A stretch of DNA of 64,000 bases. Source: Acidiphilium multivorum AIU301. Its GTDB lineage: Bacteria; Pseudomonadota; Alphaproteobacteria; Acetobacterales; Acetobacteraceae. Made by a program: the position numbers and the translations under genes. Positions 43,703 to 51,545 of this stretch are shown here, in pieces; positions within the stretch are counted from its first letter, which is position 1, and each line of letters starts with the position of its first letter. Under the pieces are notes generated by a model. That model saw only the letters and a program-made list of their open reading frames with translations. It did no database searches and was not told where the DNA came from. The stretch is taken from NCBI RefSeq assembly GCF_000202835.1, contig NC_015186.1:3195501-3259500 (forward strand), read 5' to 3'.

Positions 43703-44719
43703 GTGTATACCACCAAAGACGGCGAAGAGATCTTCATCATCGACGGCCACGTCCATCTCTGGGATGCCAGCCCCGAGAACATCAGGAACATTCACGGCAA
43801 GCAATTCATCGACTGCTTTTATGGCTACCACGCCTCGCTCTCCCCGCCGGAGCAGCTCTGGACGCCGGAGAAATTCGCCAAATACGGCGCCGAGCAGATG
43901 GTGCAGGACCTGTTCATCGACGGGCCGGACGACATGGCGATCTTCCAGCCCACCTACCTCAAGGATTTCTACAAGACCGGCTTCAACACGCTCGAACAGA
44001 ACGCGGCGCTGAAAACCCGCTACCCCGACCGCTTCATCCTCAACGGCGCCTTCGACCCGCGCGACGGCGAGGGCGGGCTCGAAGCCCTCGAAGCCATGGC
44101 CGAGATCCACAAGATCAAGGGGGTGAAGCTCTACACCGCCGAATGGAAGGGCGACAGCCGCGGCTACAAGCTCTCCGATCCCGCCGCCTACAAGTATCTC
44201 GAACGCTGCGAGAAGCTCGGGATCAAGAACATCCACGTCCACAAGGGCCCGACCATCATCCCGCTCGACCGCGACGCCTTCGACGTCGCCGACATCGACC
44301 ATTGCGCCACCGACTTCCCCAACCTCAACTTCATCGTCGAGCATTGCGGCCTGCCGCGCCTCGACGATTTCTGCTGGATCGCGGTGCAGGAGAGCAACGT
44401 CTATGGCGGCCTCGCCGTGGTGCTGCCCTTCATCCACTCGCGCCCCGGCTATTTCGCCAAGGTGATGTCCGAACTGCTGTTCTGGCTCGGCGAGGACAAG
44501 ATCCTCTTCGGCTCCGACTACGGGATCTGGACGCCGCGCTGGCTGGTCGAGCGCTTCATGAGCTTCGAGATCCCCGACGAGCTGGTGAAGGAGACCGGCA
44601 AGCAGCTCACGCTCGAGGGCAAGAAGAAGATCCTCGGCGAAAACGCCGCCCGGCTCTACGGGGTCGACATCGCCGCCCAGAAGGCCAAGCTCGGCCGGAT
44701 GGCGCCGGTGGCCGCGTGA
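43703..44719 (+). CDS. Amidohydrolase-family (amidohydrolase 2) metal enzyme
   Basis: 338 residues. Metal ligands: His16 and His18 (DGHVHLWD), a His in HVHKGP, another in FIVEHCGLPRL, and an Asp in LFGSDYGIW. This group contains decarboxylases and hydrolases such as ACMSD and gamma-resorcylate decarboxylase, but the same type occurs as an accessory gene in propane/acetone monooxygenase operons, where its role is unclear. The start is GTG 43703 after GAAGGAAGG. It lies 58 bases after adh and its stop overlaps the next start (TGATG). Confidence 0.82.
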   Translation: MYTTKDGEEIFIIDGHVHLWDASPENIRNIHGKQFIDCFYGYHASLSPPEQLWTPEKFAKYGAEQMVQDLFIDGPDDMAIFQPTYLKDFYKTGFNTLEQNAALKTRYPDRFILNGAFDPRDGEGGLEALEAMAEIHKIKGVKLYTAEWKGDSRGYKLSDPAAYKYLERCEKLGIKNIHVHKGPTIIPLDRDAFDVADIDHCATDFPNLNFIVEHCGLPRLDDFCWIAVQESNVYGGLAVVLPFIHSRPGYFAKVMSELLFWLGEDKILFGSDYGIWTPRWLVERFMSFEIPDELVKETGKQLTLEGKKKILGENAARLYGVDIAAQKAKLGRMAPVAA

Positions 44720-45495
44720 TGTCCATGCTCAAGGCGCGCACCGACGAGGTGCGCGCCGCTCTCGATCAGGTGACCGATCCGGAACTTGACGAGAGCGTGG
44801 TCGAGCTCGGCTTCGTCACCGGCATCGACATCGCCGAGGACGGCGCCGTCAGCGTCGGCTTCCGCCTGCCCACCTACTGGTGCGCCGCCAATTTCTCCTA
44901 CCTCATGGCCGCCGACATGCGCGATGCCGTCGCCGCCCTGCCCTGGGTCACGCGCGCCGATGTCCGGCTCGACGAGCACATGTTCATCGACGAGATCAAC
45001 AACGGCGTCGCCGAGGGCAAGGATTTCGCCGATGCCTTCCCGCAGGAGGCGGGCGAGAACCTCGCCGGCATCCGCCGGCATTTCGGCCTGAAATCCTTCG
45101 AGCGCCGGCAGGAGGCGCTGCTCCGCCACCTGCTCGCCGCCGGCCACGATGCGCAAGCCTTCCTCGATCTCACGGTCGAGGGTCTCGAACGCCTGGCGCT
45201 GGACGGGGAGGGGCCTGCCCTGCGCGCCCGCTACCTCGCCCGCCGCCCGCTTGCCGGCGGCGAGGATCTCGCCTTCGTCACCAGCGCCGGCGAGCGGATC
45301 ATGCATGAAACGCTGAGCGTCTATCTGCGCCACATCCGCCGCGTCGGGCTGAACGCCGAGTTCAACGGCGCGCTCTGCCGCGGCCTGCTTGCCGCCCGCT
45401 ATGGCGAGGCGCCGTCAACCCTGCCGGAAGAGCCGGGCCTCGCCGACTTCATCCGCCAGGGCGTCGCCGGCAGCGATCAGACGGCGCGGCCGTAA
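44719..45495 (+). CDS. DUF59/MIP18-domain metal-sulfur assembly-like protein, extended
   Basis: 258 residues. The N-terminal about 100 residues are a MIP18/PaaD-type domain (LDQVTDPELDESVVELGFVTGI, LPTYWCAANFSYLMA with the conserved Cys). The remainder is all-helical and not recognised (FLDLTVEGLERLAL, MHETLSVYLRHIRRVGLNAEF). It probably helps mature a metalloenzyme, either the amidohydrolase or a diiron oxygenase encoded elsewhere. It is coupled to the amidohydrolase through TGATG and its 3' end overlaps convergent soeC by 19 bases. Confidence 0.78.
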   Translation: MSMLKARTDEVRAALDQVTDPELDESVVELGFVTGIDIAEDGAVSVGFRLPTYWCAANFSYLMAADMRDAVAALPWVTRADVRLDEHMFIDEINNGVAEGKDFADAFPQEAGENLAGIRRHFGLKSFERRQEALLRHLLAAGHDAQAFLDLTVEGLERLALDGEGPALRARYLARRPLAGGEDLAFVTSAGERIMHETLSVYLRHIRRVGLNAEFNGALCRGLLAARYGEAPSTLPEEPGLADFIRQGVAGSDQTARP

Positions 45496-46415
45496 TAGAT
45501 GGCCGAGACATGCGTGGCCTCGGCGAAGAACAGCCAGCGCTCGGCAAACAGGCCGATGCCGGCGAGCAGGGCGGCCAGCGGCGCCGCCACCGCCGGCATC
45601 GCGCCCGCCAGCGCGAGGGCGGCCAGCACCGCGGGTGCGGCGAAGGCGAGGACCAGCACGATCCGCCGCAGCCGTGCGGCGTGCCGCCGGGCGATCTGGT
45701 AGCCCATCTCCCGCAGCACGTAGTTCTCGGTGAAATGCGGCCGGTCGAGGGCGCGCACCGTGCCGAGTTCGGCGAGCCCGGTCGCCGAGGCGAGCGTCGC
45801 GAGCGGCCCCTGCGCGTCGATGAAGCGCCAGTAGGCCGCCTTCGCCACGCCCGCGCCGATCGCGAACACCACCGCCAGCGCCGCGGCGGCCGTAGCCGTC
45901 CCGGTCCACACCCCGAGCAGGGCCGCCAGCAGCAGCGCGCCGGAGAACGCGGCGAACAGCAGGTAGAGCGGTGCGGTGAAGCGGTTGTGCCACTGGCGGA
46001 TCGGCTTCAGGCAGGCATAGATCATCGCGGTGCAGAACACCGTCCCCAGCGCCATCGCCGCCGCCACCAGCCCGAGGGCGATCGTCAGCGGCGCGGCCGC
46101 GCCCAGCGCCGCCCATGACGCCGCGAAGCCCAGCGCCGGCGCGTTGGTCGCCACCGCCGCCACCCCCTCGCGCGACAGCCAGGACGACCGCCACTGGCTG
46201 AACGCCCGCCAGGCGCGTTCCTTCCGCCCGAGATGCAGCGTCGAGGCGACCAGCCCCGCGCCGGCGAAGCCGAGCGCGATCACCACCGCCACCGGCCCGA
46301 ACCACGGGCTCTCCGGCAGCGCCCCGGCGGCGCAGAAAATCCCGAGCCAGGCCAGCAGCCCGTAGCCGAAGCCGGTGAGGGTGGTCAGCAGCAGGACCGA
46401 ACTTGCCGGGGTCAT
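45477..46415 (-). CDS. soeC: DmsC-family membrane anchor (SoeC-like)
   Basis: 312-residue integral membrane protein with eight hydrophobic segments of the DmsC type (TGFGYGLLAWLGIFCAAG at the start, STLHLGRKERAWRAFSQWRSSWLSRE cut here to HLGRKERAWRAF near 61-72, ENYVLREMGYQIARRHA near the C-terminus). It anchors the molybdoenzyme and exchanges electrons with quinone. Its start overlaps the soeB stop (ATGA). The assignment to Soe rather than Dms depends on the missing Tat signal of the A subunit. Confidence 0.72.
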   Translation of the reverse strand: MTPASSVLLLTTLTGFGYGLLAWLGIFCAAGALPESPWFGPVAVVIALGFAGAGLVASTLHLGRKERAWRAFSQWRSSWLSREGVAAVATNAPALGFAASWAALGAAAPLTIALGLVAAAMALGTVFCTAMIYACLKPIRQWHNRFTAPLYLLFAAFSGALLLAALLGVWTGTATAAAALAVVFAIGAGVAKAAYWRFIDAQGPLATLASATGLAELGTVRALDRPHFTENYVLREMGYQIARRHAARLRRIVLVLAFAAPAVLAALALAGAMPAVAAPLAALLAGIGLFAERWLFFAEATHVSAIYYGRAV

Positions 46416-47155
46416 CGCGAAAGCACCTTGTCCACGAGGGCGAGCAGCGCGCCGCCCAGCCCGCCCGGCGCCGATGCCGGCATCTCCACCGGCCGCGTCT
46501 CGATGCGCGTCTGCCGCGGCGGCAGATACTTGTTGGTCGGCCGGTAGCCCAGCTCCGCCATCAGGTCGACGCCGCCGCGCTCCGCCACCAGTTTCGACAC
46601 CCGGCTCCCGGGATCGGCGAGATCGCCGAAATGCCGCGCCCGCGACGGGCAGGTCGCCACACAGGCCGGCTCGCGCTCCGCCTCGGGCAGCGACTCGTTA
46701 TAGATCCGGTCGATGCAGAGCGTGCATTTCTTCATCACCCCGTCATGCTCGTCGAATTCCCGCGCGCCATAGGGGCAGGCCCAGGAACACAGCTTGCAGC
46801 CGATGCAGATATCCGTGTTCACCAGCACGATCCCGTCCTCGGCCCGCTTGTACGAGGCGCCGGTCGGGCAGACGGTGACGCAGAGCGGATTTTCGCAATG
46901 CAGGCACGAGCGCGGGAAATTCACCGTCTTGCCGCACCCGCCGCTGCCCTCCGCCTCGTAGGAATGGATGCGGTTGAACCACACCCCGTCCGGGTCCGCG
47001 CCATGCGGATCGTAATCCGGCAGCGGCGCGTGGTGCCCCTCGGTGTTCCATTCCTTGCAGTTCACCGCGCAGGCATGGCAGCCGACACAGGTATCGAGGT
47101 CGATCACGAGGCCGAGCCGCTTGGCGCCCGGCTGAATCTGCGGCAGCGATGTCAT
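46412..47155 (-). CDS. soeB: Four-cluster ferredoxin subunit (DmsB-like, SoeB)
   Basis: 247 residues with sixteen cysteines in four groups for four [4Fe-4S] clusters: CVGCHACAVNC at 23-33, CLHCENPLCVTVC, CIGCKLCSWAC, and CTLC with CVATC further on. No signal peptide. It carries electrons between the molybdopterin subunit and the membrane anchor. Overlaps both neighbours by 4 bases, so the three subunits are made together. Confidence 0.8.
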   Translation of the reverse strand: MTSLPQIQPGAKRLGLVIDLDTCVGCHACAVNCKEWNTEGHHAPLPDYDPHGADPDGVWFNRIHSYEAEGSGGCGKTVNFPRSCLHCENPLCVTVCPTGASYKRAEDGIVLVNTDICIGCKLCSWACPYGAREFDEHDGVMKKCTLCIDRIYNESLPEAEREPACVATCPSRARHFGDLADPGSRVSKLVAERGGVDLMAELGYRPTNKYLPPRQTRIETRPVEMPASAPGGLGGALLALVDKVLSR

Positions 47156-49959
47156 CGCCCGGCTCCCTTCGTCGTCAACGCCACCGGCGCCATCCGCGGC
47201 TGGGTTTCCGCGATCGTCTCCGGCTCGCAGGGTTCAAGCCTCACGGTAAGGTCGAACCACGCCGCCTGTCCGGTCACCGGGTCGGAATTCGACAGCCGCG
47301 CCCCGTCATCCCCCGCCGGCAGATATTCCGAGATCACGTGGTTGAGCAGGAAGCCGCGCACCGCCTCCGGCGCGTCCTGCGCCAGCGCCACCGCCCCGCT
47401 CCGCCGGCCGATCGCGTTCCACGTCCACACCGTGTGCGGGTTCACCCCGTCCATGATGCGGATCTGGCATTTCAGCCGCCCGGTGCGCGAAACCACCTCG
47501 ACCCAATCGTCATCCTCCAGCCCCTGTGCGGCGGCGAGGTCGCGATGCACGTAGAGCCGGTTTTCCGAATGGATCTGCCGCAGCCACGCATTGTGCGATC
47601 CCCACGAATGATACATCGACATCGGCCGCTGCGTGATCGCGTGGATCGGAAACTGTTTCATATCCGTCATGGTCTGCTCGATCGGCTCGTACCAGATCGG
47701 CAGCGGGTCCATGAACCGGGCGATGCGCGCGCGCAGCCGCTCCGGCGGCTGCACCGCCCCGTGCCCCTCGGCGGCGAGGCGGAATTTCTGCAAATGCTCG
47801 CTATAGAGATTGAGAACGATCTGGCTGTCGTCGTCGATCAGCCCCATCTCCTTGGCACCCGTCAGATAGGCCCGGTTCGCGTGCTTGTAGTAAAGCTGCT
47901 CCAGCGGCAGGTCGTACCGCGCGAACCCCTTGTTGGCGATGTAGCGTGAAATCTGCTCGGGGTTCGGCTCGCCCCGGCCGAAGGCGTTGCCGTCCGCCCC
48001 GCGGAATCCGGCCAGCGGCCCCACGCCCGGCTTGCGCTGGTGGCGCACCATGTAATCGGCATAGGAACCGTAGAGCGGCTTGCCCGGCGCCTCGGCGAAA
48101 TCCGGCAGGCCGAGCCGTCCGGCAAGGTCGATCAGCACGTCCTGGAACGGCCGCACGTCGCGGTCCGGCTTCAGCACCGGCACGCGGATCGCATCCGCCG
48201 GCCCGTGCGCCGAGCCGATCGGCCGGTCGAGCAGCGAAATGCAGTCATAGCGTTCGAGATAGGTCGTGTCCGGCAGCACCAGGTCGGCATAGGCGACCGT
48301 TTCGGATTCGAACGCATCCGCGACGATCACGAACGGAATCCGATACTCGCCGTCCTCGTCGCGGTCGGTCAGCATCCGCGTCGTCTCGCCGGGATTCATC
48401 GCCGAGTTCCACGCCATGTTCGCCATGTAGAGGAACAGCGTGTCCACCCGCGCCCGCCCGGCCGCATGCGCCTCGGCGATCGCCATGTGCATCATGCCGT
48501 GAATGCCGAGCGGCGCCTCCCACGAGAACGCCCGGTCGAGCCGCAGCGGCTCGCCCGCGTCATCCACCAGCAGGTCGTCCGGCGAGGTCGGAAAGCCGAG
48601 CACGTTGCCGGTCAGCGCGCCGCGCCCGTCATGCGCCCGTCCCGCCGGGCCCGGTCCTGGCGGAATCGGCTTCGGGTGCGGCGACTTGTAGCGCCACGAC
48701 CCCGGCGTATCGACGGCGCCGATCAGCATCTGCAGCACATGCAGCGCCCGGCAGGTGTGAAACCCGTTGGAATGCGCCGAAATCCCGCGCATCGCGTGCA
48801 TCGCCACCGGCCGCCCGGTCATCGTCTCGTGCCGCCGCCCGTCGGTGTCGGTCCAGGCCTGCTCGATGACGACAGGCTGGCGGAAGGCGATCTCGGCGAT
48901 CTCGGCGGCCAGCCGGCGGATCGTCGCCGCGGCGATGCCGCAGCGCGCTTCCACCGCCTCCGGCGCGTACTCCGCCGCCGAATAACGCTCCGCCAGAATC
49001 GCAAACGACGGCCGCGCCCGCCGCCCGTCGGGGAGCGTGAACGTCCCGAGCAGCGCGGGGTCGGTCCCGGTCGCATCCGCCCGCGCCAGCGCGCCCGCCT
49101 TGCGGTCGAAGGCCAGCGCCGCGCCATCCGCGCCGCGCGCGAACAGCCCGTGATCGGCCGCGCCCGGCGCGTCGATCACCAGGTGATGCGCGTTGGTGTA
49201 GCGGACCAGGAACTCGGTATCGACCGCCCCCTCCGCCAGCAGGCAGTGGATCAGCGCCATGATGAACAGCCCGTCGGTCCCCGGCGTGATGCCGACGAAC
49301 TCGTCGGCGATCGCCGAATACCCAGTCCGCACCGGGTTGATCGAAACGATCTTCGCCCCCCGCTCCTTCAGCTTGGCGAGGCCGAGCTTGATCGGGTTGG
49401 AATCGTGGTCCTCCGCCACGCCGAACAGCAGGAACAGCTTCGCATGGTTCCAGTCCGGCTCGCCGAATTCCCAGAACGCGCCGCCCACCGAATAGAGTCC
49501 GGCGGCCGCCATGTTGACCGAGCAGAACCCGCCATGGGCGGCGAAATTCATCGTGCCGAACATCCGCGCGAAATGCCCGGTCAGCGATTGCGACTGGTCG
49601 CGCCCGGTGAAGAAGGCGAGGCGGTGGGGATCGCTGGCGCGGATGCCCGCGAGCCGCGCCGTCACGATCGCCATCGCCTCGTCCCAGCCGATGGCCTCGA
49701 ATTCGCCCGCCCCGCGCGGGCCGACCCGCTTCAGCGGCGAGCGCAGCCGCGCCGGCGAGGTGACCGACATGATCCCCGCCGATCCCTTCGCGCACAGCAC
49801 GCCGCGATTGATCGGATGGTCGCGGTTGCCCTCGATGTAGCGCAGCTTCCCGTCCCTGAGATGCACCTTGATGCCGCAGCGGCAGGCGCACATGTAACAG
49901 GTGGTGTGGGCAACCTCGTCGCCGACCGGCGCGTGATAGGCAATCCTGTCTTCGGGCAT
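47152..49959 (-). CDS. soeA: Molybdopterin oxidoreductase, probable cytoplasmic sulfite dehydrogenase SoeA
   Basis: 935 residues. The N-terminal [4Fe-4S] motif CYMCACRC with Cys21, 24, 28 and 56 starts only 20 residues from the N-terminus, and there is no Tat signal, unlike DmsA, PsrA or TtrA. Probable Mo ligand is Cys146 (HGGFCSVNM). The trio A-B-C with a DmsC anchor and no Tat signal is the known form of SoeABC, which oxidises sulfite to sulfate on the cytoplasmic face in sulfur-oxidising bacteria. A nitrate or other reductase is the alternative. It is first in its operon; about 75 bases separate it from the decarboxylase gene upstream. Confidence 0.7.
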   Translation of the reverse strand: MPEDRIAYHAPVGDEVAHTTCYMCACRCGIKVHLRDGKLRYIEGNRDHPINRGVLCAKGSAGIMSVTSPARLRSPLKRVGPRGAGEFEAIGWDEAMAIVTARLAGIRASDPHRLAFFTGRDQSQSLTGHFARMFGTMNFAAHGGFCSVNMAAAGLYSVGGAFWEFGEPDWNHAKLFLLFGVAEDHDSNPIKLGLAKLKERGAKIVSINPVRTGYSAIADEFVGITPGTDGLFIMALIHCLLAEGAVDTEFLVRYTNAHHLVIDAPGAADHGLFARGADGAALAFDRKAGALARADATGTDPALLGTFTLPDGRRARPSFAILAERYSAAEYAPEAVEARCGIAAATIRRLAAEIAEIAFRQPVVIEQAWTDTDGRRHETMTGRPVAMHAMRGISAHSNGFHTCRALHVLQMLIGAVDTPGSWRYKSPHPKPIPPGPGPAGRAHDGRGALTGNVLGFPTSPDDLLVDDAGEPLRLDRAFSWEAPLGIHGMMHMAIAEAHAAGRARVDTLFLYMANMAWNSAMNPGETTRMLTDRDEDGEYRIPFVIVADAFESETVAYADLVLPDTTYLERYDCISLLDRPIGSAHGPADAIRVPVLKPDRDVRPFQDVLIDLAGRLGLPDFAEAPGKPLYGSYADYMVRHQRKPGVGPLAGFRGADGNAFGRGEPNPEQISRYIANKGFARYDLPLEQLYYKHANRAYLTGAKEMGLIDDDSQIVLNLYSEHLQKFRLAAEGHGAVQPPERLRARIARFMDPLPIWYEPIEQTMTDMKQFPIHAITQRPMSMYHSWGSHNAWLRQIHSENRLYVHRDLAAAQGLEDDDWVEVVSRTGRLKCQIRIMDGVNPHTVWTWNAIGRRSGAVALAQDAPEAVRGFLLNHVISEYLPAGDDGARLSNSDPVTGQAAWFDLTVRLEPCEPETIAETQPRMAPVALTTKGAGR

Positions 49960-50015
49960 GGCAGTTCTCCGCCCGGATTTATGACGCCCCGCACCGCTTC
50001 AGGCCATCGTCCCTG

Positions 50016-50034
50016 ACCGATCCGTTTGATCGGT
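50016..50034 (-). terminator. Stem-loop after the PLP decarboxylase gene
   Basis: ACCGATC (50016-50022) and GATCGGT (50028-50034), a 7-bp stem with a 5-base loop, lie immediately after the decarboxylase stop on the minus strand. The adjoining AACCGATCGGTT (50038-50049) is palindromic and offers an alternative pairing. No T-run. Confidence 0.35.
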
Positions 50035-51471
50035 TCAACCGATCGGTTCGTGCCTGCGGGCGTCCCCCGCGGCACTCACCGCCGCCGCCAGCCCGTCGAT
50101 ATCCGCCGCCCTCGTCCGGTGATTGACGATCGCCGCCCGCAGCGCCCGCACCCCGTCGATCGTCGTGGTCGAGATCACGTAACGCCCGCTCTCCTGGATG
50201 TCGGCGGCGATCGCGGCGTTCAGCGCGTCCAGCTCCGCGCCGCCGTCATCGTAGCGGAAACACACGATGTTGAGCGGCACCGGCGCGAGGCGCGCAAGCC
50301 GCGGCGCCGCATCCACCGAGGCCGCGAGCCGCGCCGCCAGCGCGCAGCAATCATCGACGATGCCGCCCAGCGCCGCGGTGCCATAGGCCTCGATCGTCAT
50401 CCACACCTTCAGCGCCCGGAACCCGCGCGAGAGATCCGGCCCCATGTCGCACGGCCAGGGCGCGCCGCCCGAAAGCCCCCGCGCCGTCGTCGTCAGATAC
50501 GAGGCATCCTGCGCGAAGGCATTCAGCATCAGCTGCCGGTCGCGCACCAGGATGCAGCCGGAATCGTATTGCACCTGCGCCCATTTGTGGAAGTCGAACG
50601 CCACCGAATCCGCTTCGCCGATCCCCGCGACCAGCTCCCGCCTCGCCGGCGAGGCCGCCGCCAGCGCCCCGAACGCGGCGTCGACGTGAAACCACATCCC
50701 CTCCCGCCGGGCGATCGCGGCGAGGGCGGCCAGATCGTCGATCGCCCCCACATCGACCGATCCCGCGGTGCCGACGATCATGAACGGCTCCGCCCCCGCC
50801 GCCCGGTCGGCGGCGATCGCCGCCTCCAGCGCCGCGAGGTCGATCCGCCGGTCGGCGCCGAGCGCCACCCGCCGCAGCGCCGCGCCGCCGAGCCCGGCCA
50901 TGTCGAACGCGCCCGGCACGCACCGATGCACCCCCGCCTGCGCGTAGCCGGTAAGGCGCCGCCCGCCGAGCCCGTCCTGCCGCACCGCCGCGCCGCAATG
51001 CGCCCGCCGCGCGCAGAGCAGGGCGATGAAATTCGCGATCGACGATCCGGTCACCATCAGCCCGCCGGTCGCCGCCGGCAGGCCGAGCAGCTCCGCCGCC
51101 CAGGCCACCACCTGCCGTTCGACTTCGAGCCCGACATGGTCCCGCCCGCCGCAATTCTCGTTGAGCCCGCCGGCCAGCAGTTCCGCCAGCATCCCCACCG
51201 CGTTGCCGCCGCCCTGCACCCAGCCCATGAAGCGCGGGCTCGTATTGCCCGAGGCATAGGGCGCGATCCGCGCCGCGAACGCGTCATAGGCGCGGGCGGC
51301 GCCGCTCCCCTCGCGCGGCACCGGGGCGCGGAACCCCGCGCGCACCGCGTCCGGCATCGGTTGCCAGACCGGCGCCGCGCCGAGCCCTTCCAGCCGGTCG
51401 AACATGTCGTCGATCATCCGGTGCCCCAGCGCGCGGAGCTCGGACCAGTCCTCGGGATCAAGCGTTGCCAT
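50035..51471 (-). CDS. Group II PLP-dependent amino-acid decarboxylase
   Basis: 478 residues of the pyridoxal-dependent decarboxylase family (aromatic-L-amino-acid/tyrosine decarboxylase type). The Schiff-base Lys is 296 in DFHKW, preceded by HVDAAFG at 262-268, whose Asp contacts the pyridine nitrogen. NTSPRFMGWVQGGGNAVGML near 76-95 is typical. Substrate not visible; aromatic amino acids or aspartate are candidates. Amino-acid decarboxylation consumes protons, which would suit an acidophile. It stands alone between soeA and the RND genes. Confidence 0.85.
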   Translation of the reverse strand: MATLDPEDWSELRALGHRMIDDMFDRLEGLGAAPVWQPMPDAVRAGFRAPVPREGSGAARAYDAFAARIAPYASGNTSPRFMGWVQGGGNAVGMLAELLAGGLNENCGGRDHVGLEVERQVVAWAAELLGLPAATGGLMVTGSSIANFIALLCARRAHCGAAVRQDGLGGRRLTGYAQAGVHRCVPGAFDMAGLGGAALRRVALGADRRIDLAALEAAIAADRAAGAEPFMIVGTAGSVDVGAIDDLAALAAIARREGMWFHVDAAFGALAAASPARRELVAGIGEADSVAFDFHKWAQVQYDSGCILVRDRQLMLNAFAQDASYLTTTARGLSGGAPWPCDMGPDLSRGFRALKVWMTIEAYGTAALGGIVDDCCALAARLAASVDAAPRLARLAPVPLNIVCFRYDDGGAELDALNAAIAADIQESGRYVISTTTIDGVRALRAAIVNHRTRAADIDGLAAAVSAAGDARRHEPIG

Positions 51472-51491
51472 GAACGCTGCTTATGCGCGCC

Positions 51492-51543
51492 GGCGCGGGC
51501 GGTAAAGCCCGCCAAACATAACCCGGTAAAGCCCGCCCGCGCC
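51492..51543 (-). terminator. Large stem-loop after the RND pump gene
   Basis: GGCGCGGGCGG (51492-51502) pairs with CCGCCCGCGCC (51533-51543), an 11-bp GC stem that begins 2 bases after the RND stop. The loop holds a 13-base direct repeat, GGTAAAGCCCGCC, at 51501-51513 and 51525-51537, and GCGGGC (51495-51500) can instead pair with GCCCGC (51507-51512). No T-run. Confidence 0.45.
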
Positions 51544-51545
51544 GC

